Assembly (NCBI RefSeq): GCF_009759665.1
Contig: NZ_WQNE01000002.1
Coordinates: 248,001-312,000, forward strand
DNA from: Bradyrhizobium cajani
GTDB lineage: Bacteria > Pseudomonadota > Alphaproteobacteria > Rhizobiales > Xanthobacteraceae
DNA length: 64,000 nucleotides
Reading direction: 5' to 3'
The notes beneath the pieces were generated by a model. The model searched no databases and was not told where the DNA came from. It saw only the letters and a list, made by a program, of their open reading frames with translations. Shown piece by piece: positions 1-8,800 of the stretch. The position numbers and the translations under genes were made by a program. Numbering within the stretch: the first letter of the stretch is position 1; every line of letters begins with the position of its first letter.

Positions 1-521
1 ACCGAGAATGTCGCCTGCCAGATGCGCTTGTCCAATTCCGGCCGTTGCGGATAGAGCGTGTCACCGCCATCAAGAGGCTTGCCGACCAGCGCGATGCGAA
101 CGACCTCCAGATTGCGGGCAAAGATCTCGTTGCGCAGGGCGCTGTCGAGGCCGAAGGCGGCAAAAGCCGACGGGTTGCCGCCGGTGCCGACGCCGAGCTC
201 GAAGCGTCCGCTGCAAAGGAGATCGAGCACCGCGGCGTCCTCCGCCACGCGCACCGGGTTCTCCAGCGGCAAGGTGACGATGCCGGTGCCGAGGCGGATG
301 CGGGAGGTCTGCGCCGCAACGTAGCCGAGGAACGTAAACGGCGACGGCAGGCCGCCCTCGCGCTCGTGGAAATGATGCTGCGCGATCCACGCGGAATCGA
401 GGCCCGCCTGTTCGGCGCGCACGATCTGCTCGGCCGCGAAACGGTATCGCTCGGCCGGCGGGGCCTCGTCGAGCAGCCGCGTGAAGAACCCCAGTCGTTT
501 CAGGTTTGCAAAGCGTTTCAT
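1..521 (-). CDS. LLM-class flavin-dependent monooxygenase, N-terminal part
   Basis: About 173 residues are visible before the gene runs off the left edge. The reading frame opens with an ATG at 521 and gives MKRFANLKRLGFFTRLLDE. It contains the stretch RLGTGIVTLPLENPVRVAED typical of bacterial-luciferase-like (LLM) oxidoreductases, which use reduced FMN to oxygenate small organic or sulfur compounds. QHHFHEREGG lies earlier in the protein, as is usual in this family. The gene sits just downstream, on the same strand, of a MetQ-type binding protein. Such pairs are often part of sulfur-compound uptake and breakdown loci, but the substrate cannot be read from this sequence. The family call is firm; the role is inference. 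Confidence 0.85.
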   Translation of the reverse strand, partial: MKRFANLKRLGFFTRLLDEAPPAERYRFAAEQIVRAEQAGLDSAWIAQHHFHEREGGLPSPFTFLGYVAAQTSRIRLGTGIVTLPLENPVRVAEDAAVLDLLCSGRFELGVGTGGNPSAFAAFGLDSALRNEIFARNLEVVRIALVGKPLDGGDTLYPQRPELDKRIWQATFS

Positions 522-655
522 ACGACCCCTGTCGCGCGAGGATGGGCCCCGATGATGTCGGTTGCCGCAGCTCCAGACAAGCGGGCATTGCGCAAGGCTG
601 CCCGCCGGGATCGCCCCTTCGCTGGACGACGTTGGACTTTGGCTAGGCAGACTGC

Positions 656-1438
656 CTACCAGCTCGGCAGCACCGCGCCCTTGAACTTGGTCAGGACGAA
701 CTCCTTGACCTCCGGCGTGTGGTAGCTGTCCACGAGGGTCTTGACCCAGGGCTTGTCCTTATCGGCGGCGCGAACGGCGATCAGGTTGACATAGGGGCCC
801 TTCGGGTCTTCGCGCAGGATCGGGTCCTTGACCGGATCGAGGCCCGCCTGGGTTGCATAATTGGTGTTGATCGCGGCGGCGTCGACATCGTCGAGCGCGC
901 GCGGCGCCTGCGCCGCGTCGACCTCGATGAATTTCAGCTTCTTGGGATTCTCGGTGATGTCGAGCACCGTCGGCTTGAAGCCGACACCGTCCTTCAGCTT
1001 GATCACGCCCTTGTCGCGCAGGAGCAGCAGCACGCGGCCGCCATTGGTCGGATCGTTCGGGATCGAGACCTTGCCGCCTTCCGGAATATCGGCGAAAGCC
1101 TTGTGCTTCTTCGAATAGACGCCGATCGGAAAATTCACGGTCAGTCCGACGGCTTCGATCTTGTAGCCGCGGTCGGCCTTCTGGTTGTCCAGATAAGGCT
1201 GGTTCTGGAACGAATTGGCCTGGATCTCGCCGGCGTCGAGCGCGGCGTTCGGCACCACGTAATCGGAGAACTCGATGAGCTGGATGTCGAGGCCCTGCTT
1301 GGCGGCGATCGGCTTCACCGCTTCCAGGATCTGCGCGTGCGGCCCCGGCGTCACGCCGATCTTGATGGTCTCGGCTGAAGCTGCGGCCGACCAGGCGGCG
1401 AGCACGGTTGAGAGGATCAGGGCGGAACGAAACGACAT
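656..1438 (-). CDS. MetQ/NlpA-family ABC transporter substrate-binding protein
   Basis: This 260-residue protein has an N-terminal signal peptide ending AAASA followed by ETIKIGVTPGPHAQILE, the usual opening of NlpA/MetQ binding proteins. It also has the family blocks FQNQPYLDNQK, SIPNDPTNGGR and AAINTNYA. These proteins capture D/L-methionine or related sulfur compounds in the periplasm and deliver them to MetI/MetN. No lipobox cysteine is present, so it is probably soluble rather than a lipoprotein. A GGAG ribosome site lies 6 nt before the ATG. The partner permease and ATPase are not in the window. The monooxygenase downstream suggests a sulfur-scavenging context. Confidence 0.88.
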   Translation of the reverse strand: MSFRSALILSTVLAAWSAAASAETIKIGVTPGPHAQILEAVKPIAAKQGLDIQLIEFSDYVVPNAALDAGEIQANSFQNQPYLDNQKADRGYKIEAVGLTVNFPIGVYSKKHKAFADIPEGGKVSIPNDPTNGGRVLLLLRDKGVIKLKDGVGFKPTVLDITENPKKLKFIEVDAAQAPRALDDVDAAAINTNYATQAGLDPVKDPILREDPKGPYVNLIAVRAADKDKPWVKTLVDSYHTPEVKEFVLTKFKGAVLPSW

Positions 1439-1629
1439 CGTGGTCTCCGTAGGTCTTTGGCAATGCTGGAACCGTATTCGCTTCTCCGCCGGGCGAAATC
1501 AATGAAATGGAAATCCATATTGACTGCCTGTTGCGGGCGCACGTTCTCCATTCGGCGCCAAACGGAAAACGAATTTCACGGCGGCGACAACACCATCCGC
1601 AAGCGTAGCCAGCATCCATTGATGCCGGT

Positions 1630-3075
1630 CTACTCCGAGCGCCACGTCGCCGGCGACAGCATGATCAGGACGCAGATCGCGGCATAGGCGGCAAGCGACA
1701 CCGTCACCATCGTGGCAAGTCCCGCCATGCCTGCGCCGAAGCTCGCCACCGCGATCCAGCCGCCGCCGGCCGCGATCATGATGCGCGCGACGGACGAGAC
1801 CAGCGGTCCCATGGCGCGGCCCGTGCCTTGGGCGGCGAAGGACGTGACGAAGCCGAAGCCGAGCGCGGCGTAGGCCGGCGCGACGATGCGCAGATAGGTC
1901 ATGCCCTCGCTGACCACCTCGGCATCGTGGCTGAACAGGTTGAGCCACGCCGTCGGAAAAATGGCGACCAGCGCGCCGATCGTGCCGGTCATGATCATGC
2001 CGACGACACCGCTGATCCAGCCGATCCTGCGTGCGCGCGCCGTCTGGCCCGCGCCCATGTTGACGCCGACCATGGTGAGTGTCGCCGTGCTGATGCCGAA
2101 CAAGAGCGGGATCATGATGTAGTCGAGCCGCGAGGCGATGCCGTAGCCGGCGAGCGCCGAAGTGCCGAACAGGCCGACCGCGCCGGTCACGAGGATGACG
2201 GTGAGGTTGGTCAGCACCGCGTTGAACGCGGTGGGGATGCCGACCTTCAGCATGTCGCCGAAGATTCTCGCGCGCAATGGCACGATGTGCAGCCTCAGCC
2301 CGGACGCGCCGGAGCACATGTAACGCAGCAGGAACAGCATCGCCGCGCTGTAATAGAGGCCGAAGGCGACACCGGCGCCGCCGATGCCGAGCCGCGGGAT
2401 CGGGCCCAAGCCGAAGATCAGCGCCGGCGATACCGGGATGGTCACGATGGCGCCGACCAGCGTCACCAGCGCGGGCACCTTGACATTGCCGGAGCCACGC
2501 AGCGCCGCCGCCTGGAGGTTGACGATCCATACCGGGATCGCACCGGCGAACAGATAATTGGAATAGGTGATCGCCGCCGCGAGCGCGCCGCCCTGGCCGC
2601 CGAGGATCCGATAGAGCCAGGGCCCGCCGAGGATCACGCCGAGCGTGAACGCGCCGCCGGCGAGGATGGCGAGCATGACGGCATGAAACAGCGCCGCCTC
2701 CGCGTCATCGCGGCGGCCAGCGCCGACCGCACGCGCCACCGAGGACGCGACGCCAGAGCCGAACCCGCCATTCGACATCATGGTCATCAGCATAAAGATC
2801 GGGAACACCAGCGCAGCGCCCGCCAGCGCATCGGTGCCGAGGAAGCCGACATAATAGGCCTCCGCGATGTTGACGGCGGTCTGCGCCACCAGCACGGTCA
2901 CGGTCGGCAGCGCCAGCCTGAGCAGTGTCGGCAGAATCGGCGCGGTCAGGAGCGCGGCACGCCTTTGCTCGGCCGCGCCTGGGACGGCGGGCGCCGCCTG
3001 GTGCAGCGGAGCCGCGGCGCGGGCCGCGATCTGCGCGGCGGGCAAGGCCGGTACGGCGGCATCCTCGACTGACAT
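1630..3075 (-). CDS. MATE family multidrug/toxin efflux transporter
   Basis: A 481-residue polytopic membrane protein with two MATE half-domains. It contains LPTVTVLVAQTAVNIAEAYY and FLGTDALAGAALVFP near the start, and INTERNAL small-residue-rich helices such as VGVNMGAGQTARARRIGW in the second half. MATE proteins export cationic drugs or metabolites using H+ or Na+ gradients. I chose the ATG at 3075 (MSVEDAAV) because an AGGA site precedes it. An in-frame ATG at 3123 would begin inside the palindromic operator and has no ribosome site. The gene is divergent from a TetR-type repressor, the standard layout for a drug-inducible exporter. Substrate unknown. Confidence 0.9.
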   Translation of the reverse strand: MSVEDAAVPALPAAQIAARAAAPLHQAAPAVPGAAEQRRAALLTAPILPTLLRLALPTVTVLVAQTAVNIAEAYYVGFLGTDALAGAALVFPIFMLMTMMSNGGFGSGVASSVARAVGAGRRDDAEAALFHAVMLAILAGGAFTLGVILGGPWLYRILGGQGGALAAAITYSNYLFAGAIPVWIVNLQAAALRGSGNVKVPALVTLVGAIVTIPVSPALIFGLGPIPRLGIGGAGVAFGLYYSAAMLFLLRYMCSGASGLRLHIVPLRARIFGDMLKVGIPTAFNAVLTNLTVILVTGAVGLFGTSALAGYGIASRLDYIMIPLLFGISTATLTMVGVNMGAGQTARARRIGWISGVVGMIMTGTIGALVAIFPTAWLNLFSHDAEVVSEGMTYLRIVAPAYAALGFGFVTSFAAQGTGRAMGPLVSSVARIMIAAGGGWIAVASFGAGMAGLATMVTVSLAAYAAICVLIMLSPATWRSE

Positions 3076-3121
3076 GCGATCGATCCTGTGATCCCGGAGG
3101 GCCACCACCGATCGGCCGCCC

Positions 3122-3164
3122 ATTGCATTATGCTCATAATGTAATATTATGATCGTAATGCAAT
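3122..3164. promoter_or_regulatory. 43-bp palindromic operator between MATE and TetR genes
   Basis: The arms ATTGCATTA (3122-3130) and TAATGCAAT (3156-3164) are perfect inverted repeats. The interior also reads nearly symmetrically (TCATAAT...ATTATGA). It is AT-rich in a GC-rich neighbourhood and sits in the gap between the divergent transporter and regulator. It is therefore the likely binding site of the TetR protein, overlapping both promoters. Symmetry is seen directly; the binding partner is inferred. Confidence 0.75.
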
Positions 3165-3221
3165 AGCCCGGGTCTCACGATTTTGTGGCCGGGGCGGAAA
3201 GCCAGGTCGCAGGAGGCGGAA

Positions 3222-3800
3222 TTGGCGCGCTACGACAAGGGACACCGAGATACGACACGCCGGCACATCCTCGACATCGCCTCGACGCAATTCCGTGAGA
3301 GCGGCATCGCTGCGGTGGGGCTCGCCGCCATCATGTCGGAGGCGGGCCTCACCAATGGCGCCTTCTACACGCATTTCTCCTCCAAGGAGGATCTGGTGCG
3401 CGCCGTGCTGCTGGACGCGCTGGAGCGGCGCGAACAGCGGCACAAGGACAATCTCGAGAACGGCGTCGCGCTCGAGACCACGATCCGCGACTACCTCTCC
3501 CCGCGCCATCGCGACCGCGCGGCAACGGGCTGCCCGACCGCAGCCCTCGCCGCCGAGATCGCCCGGCATCCGAAGGCGACGCGCGATGCCTTCACCGGAA
3601 AGATCTCCGACATCATCGCATTGATGGCGGCGCAGATGCCGCAAGGTTCGGCCGCGGAGCGGCGGCGCCGTGCGATCTCGGTCTACGCCACCATGGTCGG
3701 CGCGCTGCAATTGTCGCGCGCGGTGAACGACACGCAATTGTCCGAGGAGATCCTGGCGGACGCGGCGAAGGCGGCAATGCACCTTGCCGGGGAGCCGTGA
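3222..3800 (+). CDS. TetR/AcrR family transcriptional regulator
   Basis: About 192 residues. The N-terminal TetR helix-turn-helix reads RRHILDIASTQFRESGIAAV, then GLAAIMSEAGLTNGAFYTHF and SSKEDLV. The C-terminal half (YLSPRHRDRAATGCPTAALA) resembles the ligand domain of YxaF/AcrR-like regulators. I place the start at the TTG at 3222, because a perfect AGGAGG lies 5 nt before it. An earlier in-frame TTG at 3183 has no such site. It most likely represses the divergent MATE exporter, and itself, through the palindrome just upstream. Confidence 0.88.
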   Translation: MARYDKGHRDTTRRHILDIASTQFRESGIAAVGLAAIMSEAGLTNGAFYTHFSSKEDLVRAVLLDALERREQRHKDNLENGVALETTIRDYLSPRHRDRAATGCPTAALAAEIARHPKATRDAFTGKISDIIALMAAQMPQGSAAERRRRAISVYATMVGALQLSRAVNDTQLSEEILADAAKAAMHLAGEP

Positions 3801-4084
3801 TACGGGCGACGGCACGCGCCATCGCGGATGTTCATGCCGACAAAGCCCTCCGCCAGAACGGCGCGGGAGACCTTGTCGAGGGCGACACCCGGATTGACTG
3901 ACGGAAAACCGCGAGGTCGCGCTGAAGTGGGGCTTTACCCACATGGGCCGTTTTGCTGCATTGTACCGCTCCGCCTTTGGCCTGTACCCTTCCGATACGG
4001 TCCGGCAGGCGCGAGGCCCGATATCCTGAGTTCGAGCGCGGTAAGCAGCCGGCGACGACTTTATCTTGAGGTGGAGGTCATCCG

Positions 4085-5872
4085 ATGAACGAAGACGAAA
4101 TCCGCAAGGCCATCGCGGAGGTGAAGCAAGGCACGCTGTCGCGACGCTCGTTCATCCGGACCATGGCTGCGATCGGGATCGCAGCGCCTGCCGCGAGCCA
4201 GATCCTGGCCTGGAACGACGTGGCGATGGCGGACGCCACGCTGCCCTACAAGCCGACCAAGGCCGGCGGCGGCGGCCCGCTCAAGATCCTGCTCTGGCAG
4301 GCCCCCACCCTGCTCAATCCGCACTTCGCGCTCGGCACCAAGGATCAGATCGCCACGCGCATCTTCTTCGAACCGCTCGCCGGCTGGGACAAGGAAGGCA
4401 ATCTCATCCCCTGCCTCGCCGCCGAGGTTCCGACCAAGGCGAACGGCGGCCTCGCGGCGGACGGCATGAGCGTGACCTGGAAGCTGAAACAGGGCGTGAA
4501 GTGGCATGACGGCAAGCCCTTCACTGCCGACGACGTCGTCTTCACCTGGCAATACGCTGCCGATCTTGCGACCGCGGCCTACACCACCGGGTCGTACAAG
4601 GACCTCAAGGTCGAGAAGATCGACGACCACACCGTCAAGCTGCTCTTCAAGAGCCCGACGCCGTTCTGGGCCGACCCCTTCGTCGGCTCGGTCGGCCAGA
4701 TCCTGCCAAAGCATCATTTCGGCGATTATGTCGGCGCCAAGTCGCGCGAGGCACCTGGCAATCTGAAGCCGGTCGGCACCGGCCCGTACAAATTCGTCGA
4801 GTTCAAGCCGGGCGACATGATCCGCGCCGAGCGCAACCCCGACTATCACGTCAAGAACCAGCCGCATTTCGACACGCTCGAGGTCAAGGGCGGCGGCGAC
4901 GCGGTCTCCGCGGCCCGCGCCGTACTCCAGACCGGCGAATACGACTATGCCTGGAATCTGCTGGTGGAGGAGGAGGTCCTCAAGCGCATGGAGGCCAGCG
5001 GCAAAGGCAAGGTCGATGTCACGCCCTCCGGCAACGTCGAGTTCATCATCCTCAACACGACGGACCCCTGGACCGAGGTCGACGGCGAGCGCTCCAGCGT
5101 CAAGACCAAGCACCCGACGCTGTCCGACCCGGCCGTTCGCCGGGCGATCAACCTCCTGATCGACCGCGAGTCGATCCAGAAGTTCATCTACGGCCGCGGC
5201 GGCATCGCGACGGCGAGCTTCGTCAACCAGCCCCCGCAGTTCAAGTCGAGCAAGCTGAAATACGAGTTCGACGTCGACAAGGCGAACAAGATCCTCGACG
5301 AGGCCGGCTGGAAGAAGGGCGGGGACGGCATCCGCGAGAAGGACGGCAAGAAGCTCAAATTTGTCTTCCAGACCTCGACCAACGCCCCGCGCCAGAAGAC
5401 GCAGGCCATCATCAAGCAGGCCTGCCAGAAGGCCGGCATCGAGATCGAGCTCAAGTCGGTCACCGCATCGGTGTACTTCTCCTCTGACGTCGGCAACCCC
5501 GACACCTACTCGAAATTCTATGCCGACATGGAGATGTACAACACGACGCAGCCGCAGCCCGATCCGGAGCGGTTCCTGAACCAGTGCGTGTCGTGGGAGA
5601 TCGCCAACAAGGACAACAAGTGGCTGGGCCGCAACATTTCGCGCTGGTCCGATCCCGAGGTCGACAAGGCCTACAAGGCCGCGCAGAACGAGCTCGATCC
5701 GGTCAAGCGCGCCGCGCTGCTGATCAAGGTCGACGAGACCTTCTGCGAGGCCAACGTGTTCCTGCCGCTGCTCTCGCGCAACATCGTCGGCGGCGGCGCC
5801 AACAGCCTCATGGCCGACATCTCCGGGTGGGACGTCACGACGTGGAATCTGGCGAGCTGGTATCGGATCTGA
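4085..5872 (+). CDS. Peptide/nickel-type ABC transporter substrate-binding protein (SBP family 5), Tat-exported
   Basis: A 595-residue periplasmic binding protein. The N-terminus carries a twin-arginine signal (LSRRSFIRTMAAIGIAAPA). The mature part has family 5 blocks: ADGMSVTWKLKQGVKWHDGK, FTADDVVFTW, GTGPYKFVEFKPGD and DPAVRRAINLLIDRESIQKF. Family 5 proteins bind oligopeptides, opines or similar polar solutes for Dpp/Opp-type importers. A TGGAGG site lies 7 nt before the ATG. No permease or ATPase follows, so the gene is an orphan in this window. The ligand cannot be predicted. Confidence 0.9.
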   Translation: MNEDEIRKAIAEVKQGTLSRRSFIRTMAAIGIAAPAASQILAWNDVAMADATLPYKPTKAGGGGPLKILLWQAPTLLNPHFALGTKDQIATRIFFEPLAGWDKEGNLIPCLAAEVPTKANGGLAADGMSVTWKLKQGVKWHDGKPFTADDVVFTWQYAADLATAAYTTGSYKDLKVEKIDDHTVKLLFKSPTPFWADPFVGSVGQILPKHHFGDYVGAKSREAPGNLKPVGTGPYKFVEFKPGDMIRAERNPDYHVKNQPHFDTLEVKGGGDAVSAARAVLQTGEYDYAWNLLVEEEVLKRMEASGKGKVDVTPSGNVEFIILNTTDPWTEVDGERSSVKTKHPTLSDPAVRRAINLLIDRESIQKFIYGRGGIATASFVNQPPQFKSSKLKYEFDVDKANKILDEAGWKKGGDGIREKDGKKLKFVFQTSTNAPRQKTQAIIKQACQKAGIEIELKSVTASVYFSSDVGNPDTYSKFYADMEMYNTTQPQPDPERFLNQCVSWEIANKDNKWLGRNISRWSDPEVDKAYKAAQNELDPVKRAALLIKVDETFCEANVFLPLLSRNIVGGGANSLMADISGWDVTTWNLASWYRI

Positions 5873-6155
5873 GGGGAATCCAGTACACCGCAGCCTCTCG
5901 GTTCAATCACAACCGCCTGTGGATACCGGATCGCCCGCCCCAGTGCGCAAGTGCGCACAAGGCGGGCGATGACAGCGAGTGGGCGGCTGCAGACACACCT
6001 TCGCATCCTCGCGACTTTGCGCGAATTCGAACGTGCCGCGCGCCGTTCGCCTGCGCGATGTGGAATAGGAGTAGGCAAAAGTCATCAAGCTTCCCCGCAG
6101 CGAAGCATGATCAGTTTCGCAAATGCTCGCCCCTTTCGACATCACTTTTGCAGTG

Positions 6156-6171
6156 TGTGATTCAGGTCACA
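6156..6171. promoter_or_regulatory. CRP/FNR-type binding site
   Basis: TGTGATTCAGGTCACA is a perfect match to the CRP consensus TGTGA-N6-TCACA. It lies 29 nt before a short plus-strand reading frame that is followed directly by a hairpin terminator, so it probably controls a short transcript. Which CRP/FNR family member binds is unknown. Confidence 0.6.
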
Positions 6172-6200
6172 GCAGAATCAGGTGTCTCCGCCTAGAAAGA

Positions 6201-6290
6201 ATGGGCATGGCCGCAAACAAGGTAACGGCGGTACGCACGAGGCTGGAGAGCCGATCAACAGCTACGGACTTCTTGAAGCCGCCAGGGTGA
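6201..6290 (+). CDS. Possible 29-residue small protein
   Basis: The ATG at 6201 opens MGMAANKVTAVRTRLESRST, ending ATDFLKPPG and TGA. No function is recognised. It is supported by context: a CRP/FNR-type palindrome upstream and a hairpin plus T-rich run that overlaps the stop codon. The ribosome site is weak (AGAAAGA), and the second ATG at 6207 is an alternative start. The transcript could instead be a small regulatory RNA. Low confidence as a protein. Confidence 0.35.
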   Translation: MGMAANKVTAVRTRLESRSTATDFLKPPG

Positions 6291-6312
6291 AGCACTCGGC
6301 GGCTCTTTCTTT
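6277..6312 (+). terminator. Rho-independent terminator
   Basis: The inverted repeat AGCCGCC (6277-6283) and GGCGGCT (6298-6304), with a small inner GTG/CAC stem, is followed by CTTTCTTT. It ends the short transcript that begins near the CRP-type site. Confidence 0.6.
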
Positions 6313-6325
6313 ATCGCCCTGCGAG

Positions 6326-6487
6326 TCACAGCGTGTCCGGCGTCCGCGTCGGGTTCGACTTGTCCTCGTTGCGCAGCTCCTGCTCGGCCGCGCGCCAAAA
6401 CTCCTCCTCGCGGCCTTCCGGCTTGCCGGCTTGCTCCCAGAGTCGGTGGGCGCGTTCTCTGATGTCCTGCTCGGTCGGCTCAGGCAT
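6326..6487 (-). CDS. DUF2934 domain protein
   Basis: A 53-residue protein beginning MPEPTEQDIRERAHRLWEQA and continuing GKPEGREEEFWRAAEQEL. This is the complete DUF2934 signature (IRERAYxLWExAGxPxGR...WxxAExEL). These small, highly charged proteins are common in rhizobia and have no assigned function. The ATG at 6487 has an AGGAG site 6 nt upstream, so the longer in-frame extension to 6565 is not used. Confidence 0.8.
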   Translation of the reverse strand: MPEPTEQDIRERAHRLWEQAGKPEGREEEFWRAAEQELRNEDKSNPTRTPDTL

Positions 6488-6929
6488 TGCATCTCCTGCT
6501 GTGAAGCACGGCCCCATCCTGGGGGGTATGGGGGGCTTGGAGACGGGGCCGTGCAGACCAGCCATCGGCGGCGATGCTGGCCCGCGGAATCAAGCCGCGG
6601 TCATGCGCAAGAGTTCCTGTCGTCGGCAATTTGGCGCGCCATCCAGACCAGGACAACGAACGGTCATACGCAGCAGGTCGGAAATGCGGAACGCGACCGG
6701 ACAATGTCAGCACGGCTAACAAATTTCGCGTTCTCGATGGCGATGGTCTGACACTCTGTCAGCAGCATCGCTGACGGTATCGGCCGACGCAATCGTGGAC
6801 AGTTGGGATTCCCGAAAGCGCGTTGGCGGCATCCCGGGGGATTCCCAGTCCTCGATCAGGCAATCACCCGATGCCCCGGGTTCGGTCAGGGGCGCATCGT
6901 TGCCGCGCAAGTTCATGTCGAGGTCAGAC
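6488..6929. other. Intergenic region with no recognised gene
   Basis: I see no convincing coding frame, repeat or RNA gene here. It separates the DUF2934 gene from the DUF992 gene and probably holds the promoters of both. Confidence 0.5.
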
Positions 6930-7400
6930 ATGCGAACGATACCACTGTTTGGTACCCTGTGCGCGTTCGCCATTGCCTGCGCCGCGATTACGCCGGCGCG
7001 TGCCGAGGCATTCCGGGTCGGCCGGCTCCTGTGCGCGACCAGCCCAAGGATCGGCTTCCTCGCCGGATCGACGCAATCGTTGCGCTGCACGTTTTACCGG
7101 AGAGGGGCGTCTCGACATTACATCTACGAAGGCCGGATCAGGCGCATCGGCTTCGATCTCGGCGTCACCGGAAGCGGCGTCCTGTCCTGGGCCGTCTTCG
7201 CCAGAAACTCACAAATCCGCCCGGGGACCATGCGCGGGACCTATGTCGGGGCCAGCGGCAATATCGCGTTGGGCCCGGGCCTCGGCGCCAACGTCCTGAT
7301 CGGAGGATCTCGCCGAAGCGTCGCCCTGCAGCCCCTTTCCATCGAGCGCGCGGTTGGGATCAATCTGGCGGCGACGGTGACCCATCTGACGTTGCGGTGA
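6930..7400 (+). CDS. DUF992 domain protein, secreted
   Basis: 156 residues beginning MRTIPLFGTLCAFAIACAAI, with a signal peptide cut after TPARAEA. The mature part has the DUF992 pattern: VGRLLCATSPRIGFLAGSTQ, CTFYRR, YEGRIRRIGFDLGVTGSGVL and GLGANVLIGGSRRSVALQPL. The family is periplasmic, glycine-rich, common in Rhizobiales and without known function. In-frame ATGs exist upstream (6795, 6915), but only the start at 6930 gives a clean signal peptide. Confidence 0.8.
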   Translation: MRTIPLFGTLCAFAIACAAITPARAEAFRVGRLLCATSPRIGFLAGSTQSLRCTFYRRGASRHYIYEGRIRRIGFDLGVTGSGVLSWAVFARNSQIRPGTMRGTYVGASGNIALGPGLGANVLIGGSRRSVALQPLSIERAVGINLAATVTHLTLR

Positions 7401-7515
7401 CGCGGGCAGCGAGCGCCGCTTCGATGGGACGCTTTGAAGTGGTTGCAAATTTCAGGGGCTGCGAGTGCCGCAGGCTCCTATGGTTCGGATACCCCAGACG
7501 AGACGGAGTTCTGTC

Positions 7516-8637
7516 ATGCTCTACCTCGATATTCCCACCACTGCGGACTTGAAGTCGCTCATCTCCCACCGCGATGACATCTGCCTTTCGATCTATCTGC
7601 GAACCTCGCCGGTGACGCAGGAGACCGCAGGCGATCGGATCGAACTGAAGAATCTCGCGAAGCAAGGCATCCAGCAGCTCGAAGCCGCGGGCGTCGACAA
7701 GCGCCACGTCGCTGCATTGGCCGAACATCTGGACGATCTCATCGACGATGACGAGTTCTGGCGATTTCAGGCACGTAGCCTCGCGGTGCTGGCGACGCCC
7801 GACAACATCCTGACGTTTCGCCTTCCCAACGCGCTGGAGCCGGTCGTCGAGGTGTCCGACCGCTTCTTTCTGAAACCGCTGCTGCGGGCCGTTACGTTTC
7901 CCCACACCTGTTATGTGCTGGCGCTGTCGGAAGGAACAGTCCGCGTGATCGAGGTTCCCTCCGATCTGCCCGCGACGCCCGTCAGGGTCGAAGGCATGCC
8001 GAAGGATGCGGCCAGTGCGGTGGGGCGCTCGACGCTGAACGATCGTTCTCCGAGCGGCCGCATCCAGGGCACCGAAGGGCAGAAAGTCAGGCTGCGCCAG
8101 TTCGCACGACAGGTGGACAGCTCGCTGCGCGCACTGCTTGCCGGCACCGATATTCCCCTGGTGCTGGCGGCGCTCCAGCCTCTCGCCTCGATCTATCGAT
8201 CCGTAAATACCTATGCTCGCCTGGCACCGACAGGGATCGACGGCAGTCCCGATTCACTGACCGATGCCGAACTTGCGGCGCGTGCCCGCTCAGTGCTCGA
8301 TAGTCTCTATCGTGACGAGATCGCGGCCTTCGCCAAACGCTTCGATCTCCGCGAGAACCAGGGGCGCGCGACCACCGATATCGCCCAGGCGGCTCGCGCA
8401 GCTACCTATGGTGCGGTTGAAACGCTGCTGGTGGACATTGATGAGGTCGTACCCGGAAAGGTGTCCGAGGTGGATGGCAGAGTGACGTTCGCCGACAAAG
8501 GGGGCGCCGGCACCTACGGCGTGGTCGACGAAATCGCGGGGCGGGTCCTGCACGCGGGCGGCCACGTTCTCGGTGTTCGCAAGACCGACATCCCAGGAGG
8601 CAAGTCACTCGCTGCCGTGTTGCGCTATCCCCTGTAG
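7516..8637 (+). CDS. baeRF11-like protein (bacterial archaeo-eukaryotic release factor family 11)
   Basis: 373 residues starting MLYLDIPTTADLKSLISHRD. Conserved blocks include DEFWRFQARSLAVLATPDN, RFFLKPLLRAVTFPHTCYVL, NDRSPSGRIQGTEGQKVRLR and GAVETLLVDIDEVVPG. I recognise these as the bacterial branch related to eRF1/Pelota release factors. Such proteins have been proposed to act in ribosome rescue or as accessory factors, but none of this group is well characterised. The name rests on recall of conserved blocks, not on a search. It lies 163 nt upstream of ureA on the same strand and could be co-transcribed, though no link to urease is known. Confidence 0.6.
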   Translation: MLYLDIPTTADLKSLISHRDDICLSIYLRTSPVTQETAGDRIELKNLAKQGIQQLEAAGVDKRHVAALAEHLDDLIDDDEFWRFQARSLAVLATPDNILTFRLPNALEPVVEVSDRFFLKPLLRAVTFPHTCYVLALSEGTVRVIEVPSDLPATPVRVEGMPKDAASAVGRSTLNDRSPSGRIQGTEGQKVRLRQFARQVDSSLRALLAGTDIPLVLAALQPLASIYRSVNTYARLAPTGIDGSPDSLTDAELAARARSVLDSLYRDEIAAFAKRFDLRENQGRATTDIAQAARAATYGAVETLLVDIDEVVPGKVSEVDGRVTFADKGGAGTYGVVDEIAGRVLHAGGHVLGVRKTDIPGGKSLAAVLRYPL

Positions 8638-8800
8638 GCCGCGCGACAACCATTCCATCAGGTCATTTCCGACATGAAACAGAGGGAAACCCTGATTGAC
8701 GCATCCGGGGGCGGCGCCCCTAATGCAGGGAGCGGTGCTCACGCAAGTCCACTCGTGCACCTGCTGTTCCGCAAGAGCAGACAAGGCTCGGGAGGATCAC

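Noticed and set aside
1828..3072. 414-codon plus-strand frame opposite the MATE gene
   Set aside because: It is antisense to a clear MATE transporter and has the Arg/Asp/His-rich composition of a GC-rich shadow frame.
6853..6869. A 17-bp word (CGATCAGGCAATCACCC) also present at 20955-20971
   Set aside because: Flanking sequence does not match, and a shared word of this length is near what chance allows in 64 kb of biased composition, so it is not called a repeat.
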